Made by a program: the position numbers and the translations under genes. A DNA stretch of 22,279 nucleotides, taken from the NCBI GenBank assembly GCA_023406985.1, contig JAEXTK010000301.1, forward strand, positions 1 through 22,279, written 5' to 3'. Below, piece after piece: positions 9,703 to 17,271 of the stretch (position 1 is the stretch's first letter; every line of letters starts with the position of its first letter). The stretch is from Spirochaetota bacterium (lineage in GTDB: Bacteria > Spirochaetota > Spirochaetia > Treponematales > Breznakiellaceae). The notes beneath the pieces were generated by a model. That model was not told the DNA's origin, ran no database searches, and saw only the letters and a list, made by a program, of their open reading frames with translations.

Positions 9703-9752
9703 GGGAAAAAGCAAATTTGTCAACAAAGGAGCGCGGCCCGCGGAACGGCCGA

Positions 9753-9782
9753 TTGCTGAGCCTTCCCGTTTCGGACTATAGT
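9753..9782 (+). promoter_or_regulatory. Promoter of the DEAH helicase gene, predicted leaderless
   Basis: -35 TTGCTG (9753-9758), 18-nt spacer, -10 TATAGT (9777-9782). Counting from the -10 places +1 at 9789, exactly the A of the helicase ATG. No Shine-Dalgarno sequence precedes that ATG, consistent with a leaderless mRNA. Confidence 0.6.
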
Positions 9783-9788
9783 TGCGGT

Positions 9789-12281
9789 ATGACTCCCCAC
9801 GAGCTTCCCGTTTACCAGCACAAGGACCTCATCCTCAAGGCGCTCGAGGAGCACCAGGTCGTCGTCGTCGAAAGCCCCACGGGTTCCGGCAAGACGACCC
9901 AGATGCCCATCATCCTCCACGAGGCGGGCTATTCCAAGAACGGGATCATCGGCGTGACGCAACCCCGCCGCATCGCGGCGGTCTCCGTGAGCGAATACAT
10001 CGCGCGCCAGATGGGCAGCTCCCTCCCCGGGCTCGTCGGCTACAAGATGCGGTTCGAGGACAAGACCGACCAGTCCACCGCGATCAAGATCATGACCGAC
10101 GGCATCCTCCTCCAGGAGATGAAGCTCGATCCCTACCTCTCGCGCTACGGCGTCATCATGGTGGACGAGGCGCACGAGCGGAGCCTCAATATCGACTTCG
10201 TGCTCGGCCTCTTGAAGCGCGTCCTGGAAGCGCGGCCGGAATTCAAGGTCGTGGTCTCGTCCGCGACGATCAACGCCCAAATCTTCTCCGAGTATTTCGG
10301 CGAGTGCCCCGTCGTCAAGATCGACGCCATCGCCTATCCCGTCACCGTCATCTACGATCCGCCCTCCGTGGATCCGGCGCTCGGAGGGCGGGCCGTCTCC
10401 GATGCCCAGATCGATAAGATCGACGAGATCGTGTGCAGGGTGGTCGGCGAGAAGCGGGACGGCGACGTCCTCGTCTTCCTCCCCGGCGAGAAGGCCATCA
10501 AGGACTGCATGCAGCGCCTCTACGACGGCGCCGCCGGCAAATACGTCCACTGCGTGCCCCTCTACGGCCGGCTCGGCAAGGAAGAGCAGGAGCGCGTTTT
10601 CGAGACTCCCCCGAAGGGCAAGACCAAGGTCGTGGTATCCACGAACATCGCGGAGACCTCCGTCACTATCGACGGCATCGCCACGGTGATAGACTCGGGG
10701 CTCTCCAAGCTCAACCACTACAACCCCCGCACCTTCACCTCGAGCCTCATCGAGGGGACGATCTCCAAGGCTTCCTGCAACCAGCGCAAGGGTCGCGCCG
10801 GCCGCACGCGGGAAGGCACCTGCTACCGGCTCTACGCCCGAAAAGACTTCGAGAACCGGCCGCTGTTCACCACGGAGGAGATCTACCGCACCGATCTCTC
10901 CGAGGTCGTCCTCCGCATGGCCGAGCTCGGCGTCACCGCCTTCGAGGAGTTCGACTTCATCTCCCCCCCGAACCGGGAAGGCCTCATCGCCGCGATCGAG
11001 ACCTTGAACCTCCTCGACGCCCTGGACCCCGATCGGACCCTGTCCAAGGTCGGCAAGATGATGTGCGAATTCCCCCTGCCCCCGCGCCAATCGCGCATCA
11101 TCGTGGAGGCGATCCTAAACTATCCGGAAGTCACCGAGGAGACGATCGTCGCGGCGGCCTTCCTCTCCACCCAGAGCCCCTACGTGCTGCCGCCCGGCGA
11201 GGAGACGGACGCCCGGCGGGCCCACCACGCCTTCCGCGACAGCGCCGGCGACTTCGTCTCCTACATCCGGCTCTACCGCGCGTACAAGGGTGCCCGGGAT
11301 AAGAAGGTTTTTTGCGATCGGAGCTACCTGGACGAGAAGGCCATGGCGGAGATCGCCAACGTCAAGGATCAGCTCGAACTCATCGTCTCCGCGATGGGCG
11401 TGCCGATCCTCTCCGGGGGGCCGACCGAAGACTACCTCTGTTCGGTGGCCCGCGGCCTCATCCAGTTCGTGTGCGTCCGCGAGGGGCGCGACATGTACCG
11501 GAGCCTCACCGCCGACCGCATCCTCATCCATCCCGGCTCGGTCATGTTCCGCGAGGACCCGCCGTACATCGTGGCGGGCGAAATCGTGCGGACCACGCGC
11601 ATGTACGCCATGTCGGTCTCCCCGCTCCCCAAGAGCGCGATAGCCCGCATCAGCCCGAGCCTCTACGAGGGGCTCATCGGTCGGACCGAGGGCAAGGCGG
11701 AGACCAAGCCGAAGCAGGCGCGCGACTTCACGAACCGCATCAAGATCGGCTCCGAGATCTTCGAGATCGAAAAGATCAAGGGGTTCAAGGCGGCGATCCT
11801 GCCGTGGGAACGGCTGTCGCGCATCGCGCGCGACATCGGGAGCGATTCGGGGGCCATCTACAAGGATCTCCGCGGCGTCGTGACCCTCCGGGGCAAATAC
11901 GAGATACTCGCGGGTGAGAAGATGGAGCTCATCCTCTCGGTAGCGCCGTCGCTCGCCCTCGATGATGCCCTGGACCGGAAGTGGCCGCGCAAGAAGAACT
12001 TCGATTCCAAGACCGACCTTTCGGAGCTCTTGGAGAGCTTGCCGCTCATCCTCACGCCGGCGGTCTGGAAACAGGGCAAGACCGAGCTCGGATTCCTCTG
12101 CATCTTCACCGACGGTGCCGGCAACTATTGGTTCAAGTGCTCGCGGGGCTTCCACACGGCGCTCAACGAGAGCCTTTCCAGCGTGGAGACCCTCATCGAC
12201 GAGCTCGGCGAAGAGGTCGCGGTAGAACGGAAGGACATCGTCAACCAGACCTACCGTCGTCTCGCGTCCTACCTGGAGTAA
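9789..12281 (+). CDS. hrpA: DEAH-box ATP-dependent RNA helicase, HrpA-like
   Basis: NTP-driven 3'-5' RNA helicase of the DEAH/RHA family, whose bacterial members act in RNA processing or rescue of stalled ribosomes. The 830-aa protein has the core motifs in order: Walker A GSGKT (32-36), DEAHE (126-130), SAT (158-160), the STNIAETSVTI segment (284-294) and QRKGRAGRT (332-340), then winged-helix, ratchet and OB-type regions. It is far shorter than E. coli HrpA (about 1300 aa) and lacks its long C-terminal tail, being closer in size to HrpB (about 810 aa); the C-terminal 150 residues were not recognised. ATG 9789 was chosen because YQHKDLIL follows as expected and a promoter places +1 there. 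The frame stays open far upstream, so ATG 9660 is a less likely start. It overlaps hemW's end by 13 bp. Confidence 0.9.
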   Translation: MTPHELPVYQHKDLILKALEEHQVVVVESPTGSGKTTQMPIILHEAGYSKNGIIGVTQPRRIAAVSVSEYIARQMGSSLPGLVGYKMRFEDKTDQSTAIKIMTDGILLQEMKLDPYLSRYGVIMVDEAHERSLNIDFVLGLLKRVLEARPEFKVVVSSATINAQIFSEYFGECPVVKIDAIAYPVTVIYDPPSVDPALGGRAVSDAQIDKIDEIVCRVVGEKRDGDVLVFLPGEKAIKDCMQRLYDGAAGKYVHCVPLYGRLGKEEQERVFETPPKGKTKVVVSTNIAETSVTIDGIATVIDSGLSKLNHYNPRTFTSSLIEGTISKASCNQRKGRAGRTREGTCYRLYARKDFENRPLFTTEEIYRTDLSEVVLRMAELGVTAFEEFDFISPPNREGLIAAIETLNLLDALDPDRTLSKVGKMMCEFPLPPRQSRIIVEAILNYPEVTEETIVAAAFLSTQSPYVLPPGEETDARRAHHAFRDSAGDFVSYIRLYRAYKGARDKKVFCDRSYLDEKAMAEIANVKDQLELIVSAMGVPILSGGPTEDYLCSVARGLIQFVCVREGRDMYRSLTADRILIHPGSVMFREDPPYIVAGEIVRTTRMYAMSVSPLPKSAIARISPSLYEGLIGRTEGKAETKPKQARDFTNRIKIGSEIFEIEKIKGFKAAILPWERLSRIARDIGSDSGAIYKDLRGVVTLRGKYEILAGEKMELILSVAPSLALDDALDRKWPRKKNFDSKTDLSELLESLPLILTPAVWKQGKTELGFLCIFTDGAGNYWFKCSRGFHTALNESLSSVETLIDELGEEVAVERKDIVNQTYRRLASYLE

Positions 12282-13444
12282 GACTCCGGCCGGCCGAACG
12301 TCCGGTCGAGTTCGGCCACGCACTCGAGCACGAAGGGGTCCAGGAAGAGGAGGCCCTCAGAGGTGAGCGCGGCCGCGTCCTTCCGCGCGAGGCCGCGCGA
12401 TCTCCAGGCGGCGAGCGTGTCGCCGATGAAGGCCTCCAGGGGAGCACCGAACCGGCGCAGGAAGAGGGTCGGATCGGGCCCCGCGAGGGTCCTGAAGCCC
12501 ATCATGAACGTCTCCTCCATGAGGCCCCTCCGGTCCACCCGTTCCTCATCGACGGACGGACCGCCCGCGAGCCAGAGGTCCACGTCGCTCTTCACGGAGA
12601 TGCGCCGCGCGGTCCCCTCCCCCTCGTCCACGAGGGTGCCGGAGGCCGCCGGACCGAAGCCGAGCCAGCTCTCCATCCGCCAATAGCGGAGGTTATGGGC
12701 GCACGCTTCCCCGGCCCGCGCGAAGTTGGAGACCTCGTACTGGCGGAGCCCCGCCGCCTCGAGCGCGTCCCGCCCCGCGAGCCAGAGTTCGTCGGAGGCC
12801 TCGTCGTCCGGAAGGTCCGCCGCGCCGCGGTCCGCGCGGGAGGCGAGCGGCGTCCCCTCCTCCACGATCAACGAATAGAGCGAAACGTGGGAGACGCCGG
12901 CCGAAAGCAATCGCGCGATGTCGGACCGGAGCGAGGCCTCGTCCTGGAACGGGAGGCCCGCGATGAGGTCCACGGAGAACCGGCCGCGGAAGGTCGAGGA
13001 GACTAGGTCGAGCGCGCGGAGGGAAGACTCGACGCTGCCCAGTCGACAAACCGCCTCCCGCGAGCGGCCGTTGAGGCTCTGGACGCCGAGGCTGACGCGA
13101 TTCGCGCCCGCCCCTTCCAGTGCCGCGAGCACTCCGGCGTCCAGGGATTCTGGGTTGGCCTCCACCGTCACCTCGGCGGGCCGGCCGGGGCACCGAGCGA
13201 GCACGCCGCCGATCAGGCGGCCGAGCCGCGCGGCGCCGAGGAGCGTCGGCGTCCCGCCGCCGATGAAGACGGTCGGCACGGAATCCACGGCCTCCGCGGC
13301 CAGCCCGGCCTCGACCTCGTCCAGGACCTTGTCGACGTAGGCGTCCTGCCGCGGATCGGAAGGCCGGCAGCGGACCGAGTAGAAGTCGCAGTAATCGCAG
13401 GCGCCGGCGCAGAAGGGGACGTGGATATAGAGGGAGGCTTCCAC
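12269..13444 (-). CDS. hemW: Radical SAM heme chaperone HemW (HemN-like)
   Basis: Member of the coproporphyrinogen-III-oxidase-like radical SAM family. HemW binds heme and delivers it to target proteins rather than oxidising coproporphyrinogen. The 391-aa protein begins with the family motif YIHVPFC and a CxxxCxxC iron-sulfur site (Cys12, Cys16, Cys19) followed by Asp-Phe. The Phe instead of a fourth Cys separates HemW from true HemN. GGGTPT (S-adenosylmethionine site), SLGVQSLN, and the C-terminal HemN_C region with HNLRYWR follow. The start is a GTG, 3 nt after the stop of the LepB paralogue; no better start precedes YIHVPFC. The usual GAHS-like stretch after HNLxYW reads PAASG here. It is the last gene of a minus-strand lepB-lepB2-hemW run. 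Confidence 0.88.
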   Translation of the reverse strand: MEASLYIHVPFCAGACDYCDFYSVRCRPSDPRQDAYVDKVLDEVEAGLAAEAVDSVPTVFIGGGTPTLLGAARLGRLIGGVLARCPGRPAEVTVEANPESLDAGVLAALEGAGANRVSLGVQSLNGRSREAVCRLGSVESSLRALDLVSSTFRGRFSVDLIAGLPFQDEASLRSDIARLLSAGVSHVSLYSLIVEEGTPLASRADRGAADLPDDEASDELWLAGRDALEAAGLRQYEVSNFARAGEACAHNLRYWRMESWLGFGPAASGTLVDEGEGTARRISVKSDVDLWLAGGPSVDEERVDRRGLMEETFMMGFRTLAGPDPTLFLRRFGAPLEAFIGDTLAAWRSRGLARKDAAALTSEGLLFLDPFVLECVAELDRTFGRPESYSR

Positions 13445-13447
13445 CGC

Positions 13448-14176
13448 TTACGGCCTGCCGATACGGCGCGGGGGCCAATACCGGAAGACCGCCTTTCCGA
13501 CTACCGCGCGGAGCTTGACCGCGCCCCAGGTGCGGGAATCGTTCGTATTGCCGCGGTCGTCGGCGACGAGGAAGCACTCGTCGGAGGCGAGGATGATCTG
13601 GTCCATGCTGCCCGAGAGGGGCACCGAGGCGTCCCAGCCCTCAGGCAGGGCCGGAAGCATGAGGTCGTAAGGCCGCGCGGCCAATTCGAATTCGGTGAGC
13701 GCGTAGGCGTCCCCCGCGGGGCGGACGCGCAGTACGAAATCCGTCATGGAGACGGCGTCGCCGGGAAGCGCGGCGACGCGCTTGAGGAGCGGGCGGTCGT
13801 TTTCATCGCCGAGCCCGCCGCGCTGCGCGGTGAAGAACCGGACGAAACCGTCGGCGATCCCGTAGAAGAAGTTGTGCCGTTCGGCAGACCGCGCGGGGAT
13901 GACGACGACGATGCTGCCTCGCTTGAGCGCCGAGGTCCCCGTCTTGCCGTAGAAGGGCAATCGGGAACCGAGGCCGAAGGAGGACACGAGGAGGCGGTCC
14001 CCCGGCCGCAATCCCGGCCGCATGGTCTCGTTGTCCACGACGACCGTGTACATGAGGAAGGCGGAAACGAAGGAGTAGACCAGGAAAATGGAAAGGACCC
14101 AGGCGACCGCGCGCAGGATACGGTGTCGCTGCTGCTTCTGCGCGGCATAAGAGTATTTGCGCCACTTGTCGAACAC
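13448..14176 (-). CDS. Signal peptidase I paralogue with Thr in place of the catalytic Ser
   Basis: S26-family membrane protein of 242 aa. It has an N-terminal cytoplasmic segment (FDKWRKYSYAAQ), one membrane helix (about 24-46), then the box-B region reading VDNETMRPGL. In LepB this reads PSGSMxPTL, with the nucleophile just before Met; here Thr51 occupies that place. The general-base Lys is kept (Lys132 in LLKRVAALPGD), as is the GDNR-like box (VADDRGNTNDSRTWG). It may be a Thr-dependent peptidase, an inactive partner of the LepB encoded 20 nt upstream, or a regulator. GTG 14176 was chosen: GGGGAGGA lies in the 20-nt gap after lepB, and FDKWRKYSY is a natural N terminus. TTG 14230 would add 18 residues and overlap lepB. 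Confidence 0.82.
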   Translation of the reverse strand: MFDKWRKYSYAAQKQQRHRILRAVAWVLSIFLVYSFVSAFLMYTVVVDNETMRPGLRPGDRLLVSSFGLGSRLPFYGKTGTSALKRGSIVVVIPARSAERHNFFYGIADGFVRFFTAQRGGLGDENDRPLLKRVAALPGDAVSMTDFVLRVRPAGDAYALTEFELAARPYDLMLPALPEGWDASVPLSGSMDQIILASDECFLVADDRGNTNDSRTWGAVKLRAVVGKAVFRYWPPRRIGRP

Positions 14177-14196
14177 GCTATCCCCGTCCTCCCCGT

Positions 14197-15183
14197 CTAC
14201 AGGACGGGTCCCATCCTGTCGAGCGGCCAATAGATGACCGACGCCTTACCGAGCACTTTCGTTGCCTTTACGGGTCCGAAATACCGGGCGTCGCGCGAAT
14301 TGTCCCGGTTGTCCCCCATCGGGAAGATGCGGCCCTCGGGGACGAACCACCCGAGGCTGTACCGGGCGTACAGGGCGCCGTACCGCTTGTCCTGCGGGGA
14401 AGCGGCGCGGTGGAGCGCGAGCCGGGCGCGCTCGAAGGCCAAGGGGTCGTAATTGCCCAGGCTTTTGACCTTCTGGAAGGAAGCTTCCAGATCGGCCGGG
14501 ACCGCGATGCGCAGATCGTCGTAGGCCGCGTAGCGGCCGGCGTTCCAGATATGCGGATAGTCGGCGTCCGCCACGAGCCGATTGACCGTATGGATCTGGC
14601 GGCTCGCCTCCAGGTATTCCCGCTCCTTCACCCACCTCGTCTCGCCCGCGAAGAGGAAGCTCATCTCGCCCCGCTCCATGGCGAGGCGATCGCCGCCCAT
14701 TCCGACGGCGCGCTTTATGAGGAAGTGCGCCTTGGGCTCCCCGTTCTCGTCCCGGTCGATGTCGACGACGGAAAGGGTGAGCATGTAGATCACCCGCTGG
14801 GCGACGTCGAAGACGGGGCCGCGGGAAATATAGGAAGGATTTTCGAAGATGATGATCTGGTTGCGCTTCGGCTTGATCGGGCTCGGAAGCTTCGCGACGC
14901 CGGGGAGGACCTCGGGGCCGAAGGACAGCTTGTCCACGAAGATGCGGTCGCCGATGAGCAAGGTATCGATCATGGAGCCGGAAGGTATCTGGTAGGCTTG
15001 GAAAAGGTACTGATTGACGAGGAGGACGACCCCCGCGGCCCAGACGAACGCCTCGATCCAATCGAGAAAGGGATTCTTCGCTTTCGTCCGCTCGCGCTTC
15101 ACGCGCCTGACCGTTTTCCGGTGGGTGAGGAACCGTTCGGTAACGGCCTGCAAGCCGTCCAAGAAGTCGGGGGATTTCGCCAT
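14197..15183 (-). CDS. lepB: Signal peptidase I (leader peptidase)
   Basis: It cleaves signal peptides from exported proteins at the outer face of the inner membrane. The 328-aa protein has a cytoplasmic N-terminal basic stretch and one membrane helix (about 42-64), then QIPSGSM with catalytic Ser70, DRIFVDK, the general-base Lys157 in IKRAVGMGGD, and the closing GDNRDNSRDARYFG box (290-303). Between the Lys region and the GDNR box lies an inserted segment (about 185-275, rich in Arg and Tyr) that makes the protein longer than typical simple SPases. ATG 15183 has no clear Shine-Dalgarno, and a predicted promoter places the transcript start only 3 nt upstream. It heads the lepB-lepB2-hemW run and diverges from the PEGA/SUMF1 gene. 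Confidence 0.95.
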   Translation of the reverse strand: MAKSPDFLDGLQAVTERFLTHRKTVRRVKRERTKAKNPFLDWIEAFVWAAGVVLLVNQYLFQAYQIPSGSMIDTLLIGDRIFVDKLSFGPEVLPGVAKLPSPIKPKRNQIIIFENPSYISRGPVFDVAQRVIYMLTLSVVDIDRDENGEPKAHFLIKRAVGMGGDRLAMERGEMSFLFAGETRWVKEREYLEASRQIHTVNRLVADADYPHIWNAGRYAAYDDLRIAVPADLEASFQKVKSLGNYDPLAFERARLALHRAASPQDKRYGALYARYSLGWFVPEGRIFPMGDNRDNSRDARYFGPVKATKVLGKASVIYWPLDRMGPVL

Positions 15184-15192
15184 CGTTCCGAA

Positions 15193-15221
15193 AAGCTACC
15201 ATGAAGGATCGTCGTTGACAA
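15193..15221 (-). promoter_or_regulatory. Candidate promoter of lepB, divergent and overlapping the opposite promoter
   Basis: On the minus strand a -35 TTGTCA (15221-15216), a 17-nt spacer and a weak -10 TAGCTT (15198-15193). Predicted +1 is 15186, 3 nt before the lepB ATG. The -35 shares five bases with the plus-strand TTGACA at 15215-15220. Confidence 0.45.
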
Positions 15222-15243
15222 GGCAGGGGGGCGTACCTATAAT
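15215..15243 (+). promoter_or_regulatory. Consensus sigma-70 promoter, predicted leaderless
   Basis: TTGACA (15215-15220), 17-nt spacer, TATAAT (15238-15243): a perfect match to the vegetative consensus at ideal spacing. The predicted +1 is 15250, which is the A of the ATG of the PEGA/SUMF1 gene. The 6 nt between the -10 box and the ATG leave no room for a ribosome binding site. Confidence 0.85.
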
Positions 15244-15249
15244 GCCGCC

Positions 15250-16746
15250 ATGTTCGGAAAACCGATCGGGAAAAACGAGCGAATTCCCGAGGACGTCGTC
15301 GCGCTCAAGAGCCTGTTCGGCGTACGGCCCGGCGCGTATCTCGCGGTCCTGTACGCGATCGCCCTCTTCGCCATCCTCTTCGGCCTCCTCGTATTGCCCG
15401 GTATCCTCAAGCCGGGAAGCCTCGTCTCGTTCGATGCGGACCCGCGGGGGGCCGCGGTGCGCGTGGACGGGACCTACGTCGGTCAAGTTCCCTGCACCGT
15501 TTTCGTCGCGGCCGGTACGCGGTCCATCACCTTCGCCGCCCCCGGTTTCTCCGATTCCTCCGTGGAAAAGACCATCCCATCCCGCCTCTTCGCCTCCCTG
15601 TTCTCTCCCCGGCGGGACGCCGTGTCCGCGTCGCTCGCGTCCGACGATCCCGCGGCGGCCCTCGCCCTCGGCGCGGCGGACTACGCCGCCTGGACCTTCG
15701 CCGGGGAACCGACCGCCACCTACCAAGTGCCCCTTTCGCTCTCCGAGGCGGCGTACCGTACGGGGCCCGCGGCCCGCGACGAGGCCGTGCGAAAGCGCAT
15801 GGAAGAGATCCTCCGCGCGGCCGCCCGTTTCTCCGCCTACGCGGCTTCCCAGCGCGATCTCCTGCGCGCGGCGGTCCTCGTCGATTCGGCGGGGCTCGCG
15901 CCCTCCCCGATCGCCGCCCTCAGGTCGGGTAGAGCCATCCTCGAGTATCTTTCTTCCACCGCAGGCGCTTCTGCCTGGCTGGCCTCCTCGCTCCCCGCGG
16001 CCGCGGCAGCCGAGGTAAGTTCCTCCGCGTGGTACGCGGCCGAGAACGCGCGCGCTTCCGCGCTCGTCGCGGCCTCCCGGACGGCATCGGCCGCCGCGGC
16101 GGGCCGCCGCGTCGCCGTCGGAGGCTTGGGTTTCCGTGAAATTCCCTCGGGATCGCTCACCCCCACCGGCTCCTTTCCCCGGACGATCCAGGTGCCAGCG
16201 TTCTTCATAGCCGAGAAAGAAGTGGACTCGACCGCCTGGGCGGCCTTCCTCGCGGCCCATCCGGAATGGGCCGCATCCCGTAAAGACGACCTCAAGGAAC
16301 GCGCCCTCGTCTCCGACGGCTATCTGGAAGCCTCCGCCGATCCGGCCTACCCTGCGCCCTCGGCGCCGGGCATATCCTGGCACGCCGCGGCGGCCTTCTG
16401 CGCGTGGCTGACGTCCGCCCTGCCCGATTCCCTCCGCGGCTGGGAAGTCCGCCTTCCCACCGAGGCCGAATGGGAACGCGCCGCCCGGCTCGCACCCGCG
16501 GGCGTCGAGCGGCTCAAAGGCGGCCTCTGGGAATGGTGCGCCGACGCGTACGCCCCGCTCGACTTCCTCCCCGCTTCTCCTGCAGCCGAGGCGTCCGTTT
16601 CTTCTCCGGAACGCTCGGTACGCGGCGGTTCCTGGATCAATCCGGCCTCCGCGGTGTCGGTGGACACGCGCGCGTCCCTGCCGGCGGACTCCTGTTCCCC
16701 CTTCGTCGGGTTCCGGCCCGCGATCGTTCGGAAGGATGACCGATGA
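15250..16746 (+). CDS. Membrane-anchored PEGA domain / degenerate SUMF1 (formylglycine-generating-enzyme-like) protein
   Basis: A 498-aa protein of unknown role. It has a short cytoplasmic N terminus, one membrane helix (about 30-52), and a PEGA domain (about 57-105: VSFDADPRGAAVRVDGTYVGQVP), a small beta-rich domain common in surface proteins. A long Ala-rich, probably helical middle (about 125-285) follows. The C-terminal SUMF1/FGE-sulfatase-like domain (about 290-495) has SWHAAAAFCAWL, RLPTEAEWERAAR, LWEWCADAY and VRGGSW, all family landmarks. The canonical closing GFRC is GFRP here and the catalytic cysteine pair is not seen, so it is probably a binding fold rather than an enzyme. The start fits a perfect promoter whose +1 is the A of ATG. 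Its stop overlaps the smpB start (ATGA). Confidence 0.85.
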   Translation: MFGKPIGKNERIPEDVVALKSLFGVRPGAYLAVLYAIALFAILFGLLVLPGILKPGSLVSFDADPRGAAVRVDGTYVGQVPCTVFVAAGTRSITFAAPGFSDSSVEKTIPSRLFASLFSPRRDAVSASLASDDPAAALALGAADYAAWTFAGEPTATYQVPLSLSEAAYRTGPAARDEAVRKRMEEILRAAARFSAYAASQRDLLRAAVLVDSAGLAPSPIAALRSGRAILEYLSSTAGASAWLASSLPAAAAAEVSSSAWYAAENARASALVAASRTASAAAAGRRVAVGGLGFREIPSGSLTPTGSFPRTIQVPAFFIAEKEVDSTAWAAFLAAHPEWAASRKDDLKERALVSDGYLEASADPAYPAPSAPGISWHAAAAFCAWLTSALPDSLRGWEVRLPTEAEWERAARLAPAGVERLKGGLWEWCADAYAPLDFLPASPAAEASVSSPERSVRGGSWINPASAVSVDTRASLPADSCSPFVGFRPAIVRKDDR

Positions 16747-17207
16747 GCGAGGGCGTCAAGGTCCTGGCGGTCAACCGTAAGGCCCGGCACGACTATGCGG
16801 TGGAGGAAAGCTACGAGTGCGGGATAGAACTGCTCGGCACCGAGGTGAAATCGATCCGCGACGGCAAGATTTCGTTCCCGGACGCCTGGGCCGAGGTGAT
16901 TGACGGCGAGATCTGGCTCCGGGCTTTCCGCATCTCGGAAAATCCTTTTTCCTCGATCTTCAACCACGACCCCGATCGCAAGAAACGCCTCCTGCTCCAC
17001 CGGGACGAGATCAAGCGCATCACGCGCAAGGTGGAGGAAAAGGGGTTTACCCTCATTCCGCTCTCGTTCTACCTCAAGAAGGGGCGGGTCAAGGTCGAGC
17101 TCGGCCTCTGCAAGGGCAAGAAGGCCTTCGACAAGCGGGCCGATATCCGGGATCGCGACGTCAAGCGAGACGTGGCGCGCGAATTCCGCCACGGCCTGAA
17201 AACCTGA
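16743..17207 (+). CDS. smpB: SsrA-binding protein SmpB
   Basis: It binds tmRNA and guides it into ribosomes stalled on broken mRNAs for trans-translation. The 154-aa length is typical. Family features in order: VNRKARHDY near the N terminus, ELLGTEVKSIRDGK with the conserved G-T-E-V-K-S (32-38), the S-E-N-P-F region, DRKKRLLLHRDEI, and the basic C-terminal tail with KGKKAFDKRADIRDRD. ATG 16743 overlaps the upstream stop (ATGA), with GGAAGG about 8 nt before it, so translation is coupled to the PEGA/SUMF1 gene. The tmRNA gene itself (ssrA) was not seen in the window. Confidence 0.97.
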   Translation: MSEGVKVLAVNRKARHDYAVEESYECGIELLGTEVKSIRDGKISFPDAWAEVIDGEIWLRAFRISENPFSSIFNHDPDRKKRLLLHRDEIKRITRKVEEKGFTLIPLSFYLKKGRVKVELGLCKGKKAFDKRADIRDRDVKRDVAREFRHGLKT

Positions 17208-17256
17208 CCGCGACCCCCCGCGAGATCGGCCAGTAGATGGTTTGCCCGGAGAGCGC

Positions 17257-17262
17257 TATAGT
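17257..17262 (+). promoter_or_regulatory. -10 box close to the start of the CsgG-like gene
   Basis: TATAGT within CTATAGTT, the same octamer seen just upstream of the helicase start. Predicted +1 is near 17269, 3 nt before ATG 17272. No good -35 is visible, and AAGG at 17264-17267 could instead be a short ribosome binding site, so the call is tentative. Confidence 0.35.
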
Positions 17263-17271
17263 TAAGGCGAC

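Noticed and set aside
16743..17271. tmRNA gene (ssrA) next to smpB.
   Set aside because: The gap downstream of smpB is only 64 nt and shows no tRNA-like ends or tag-coding frame.
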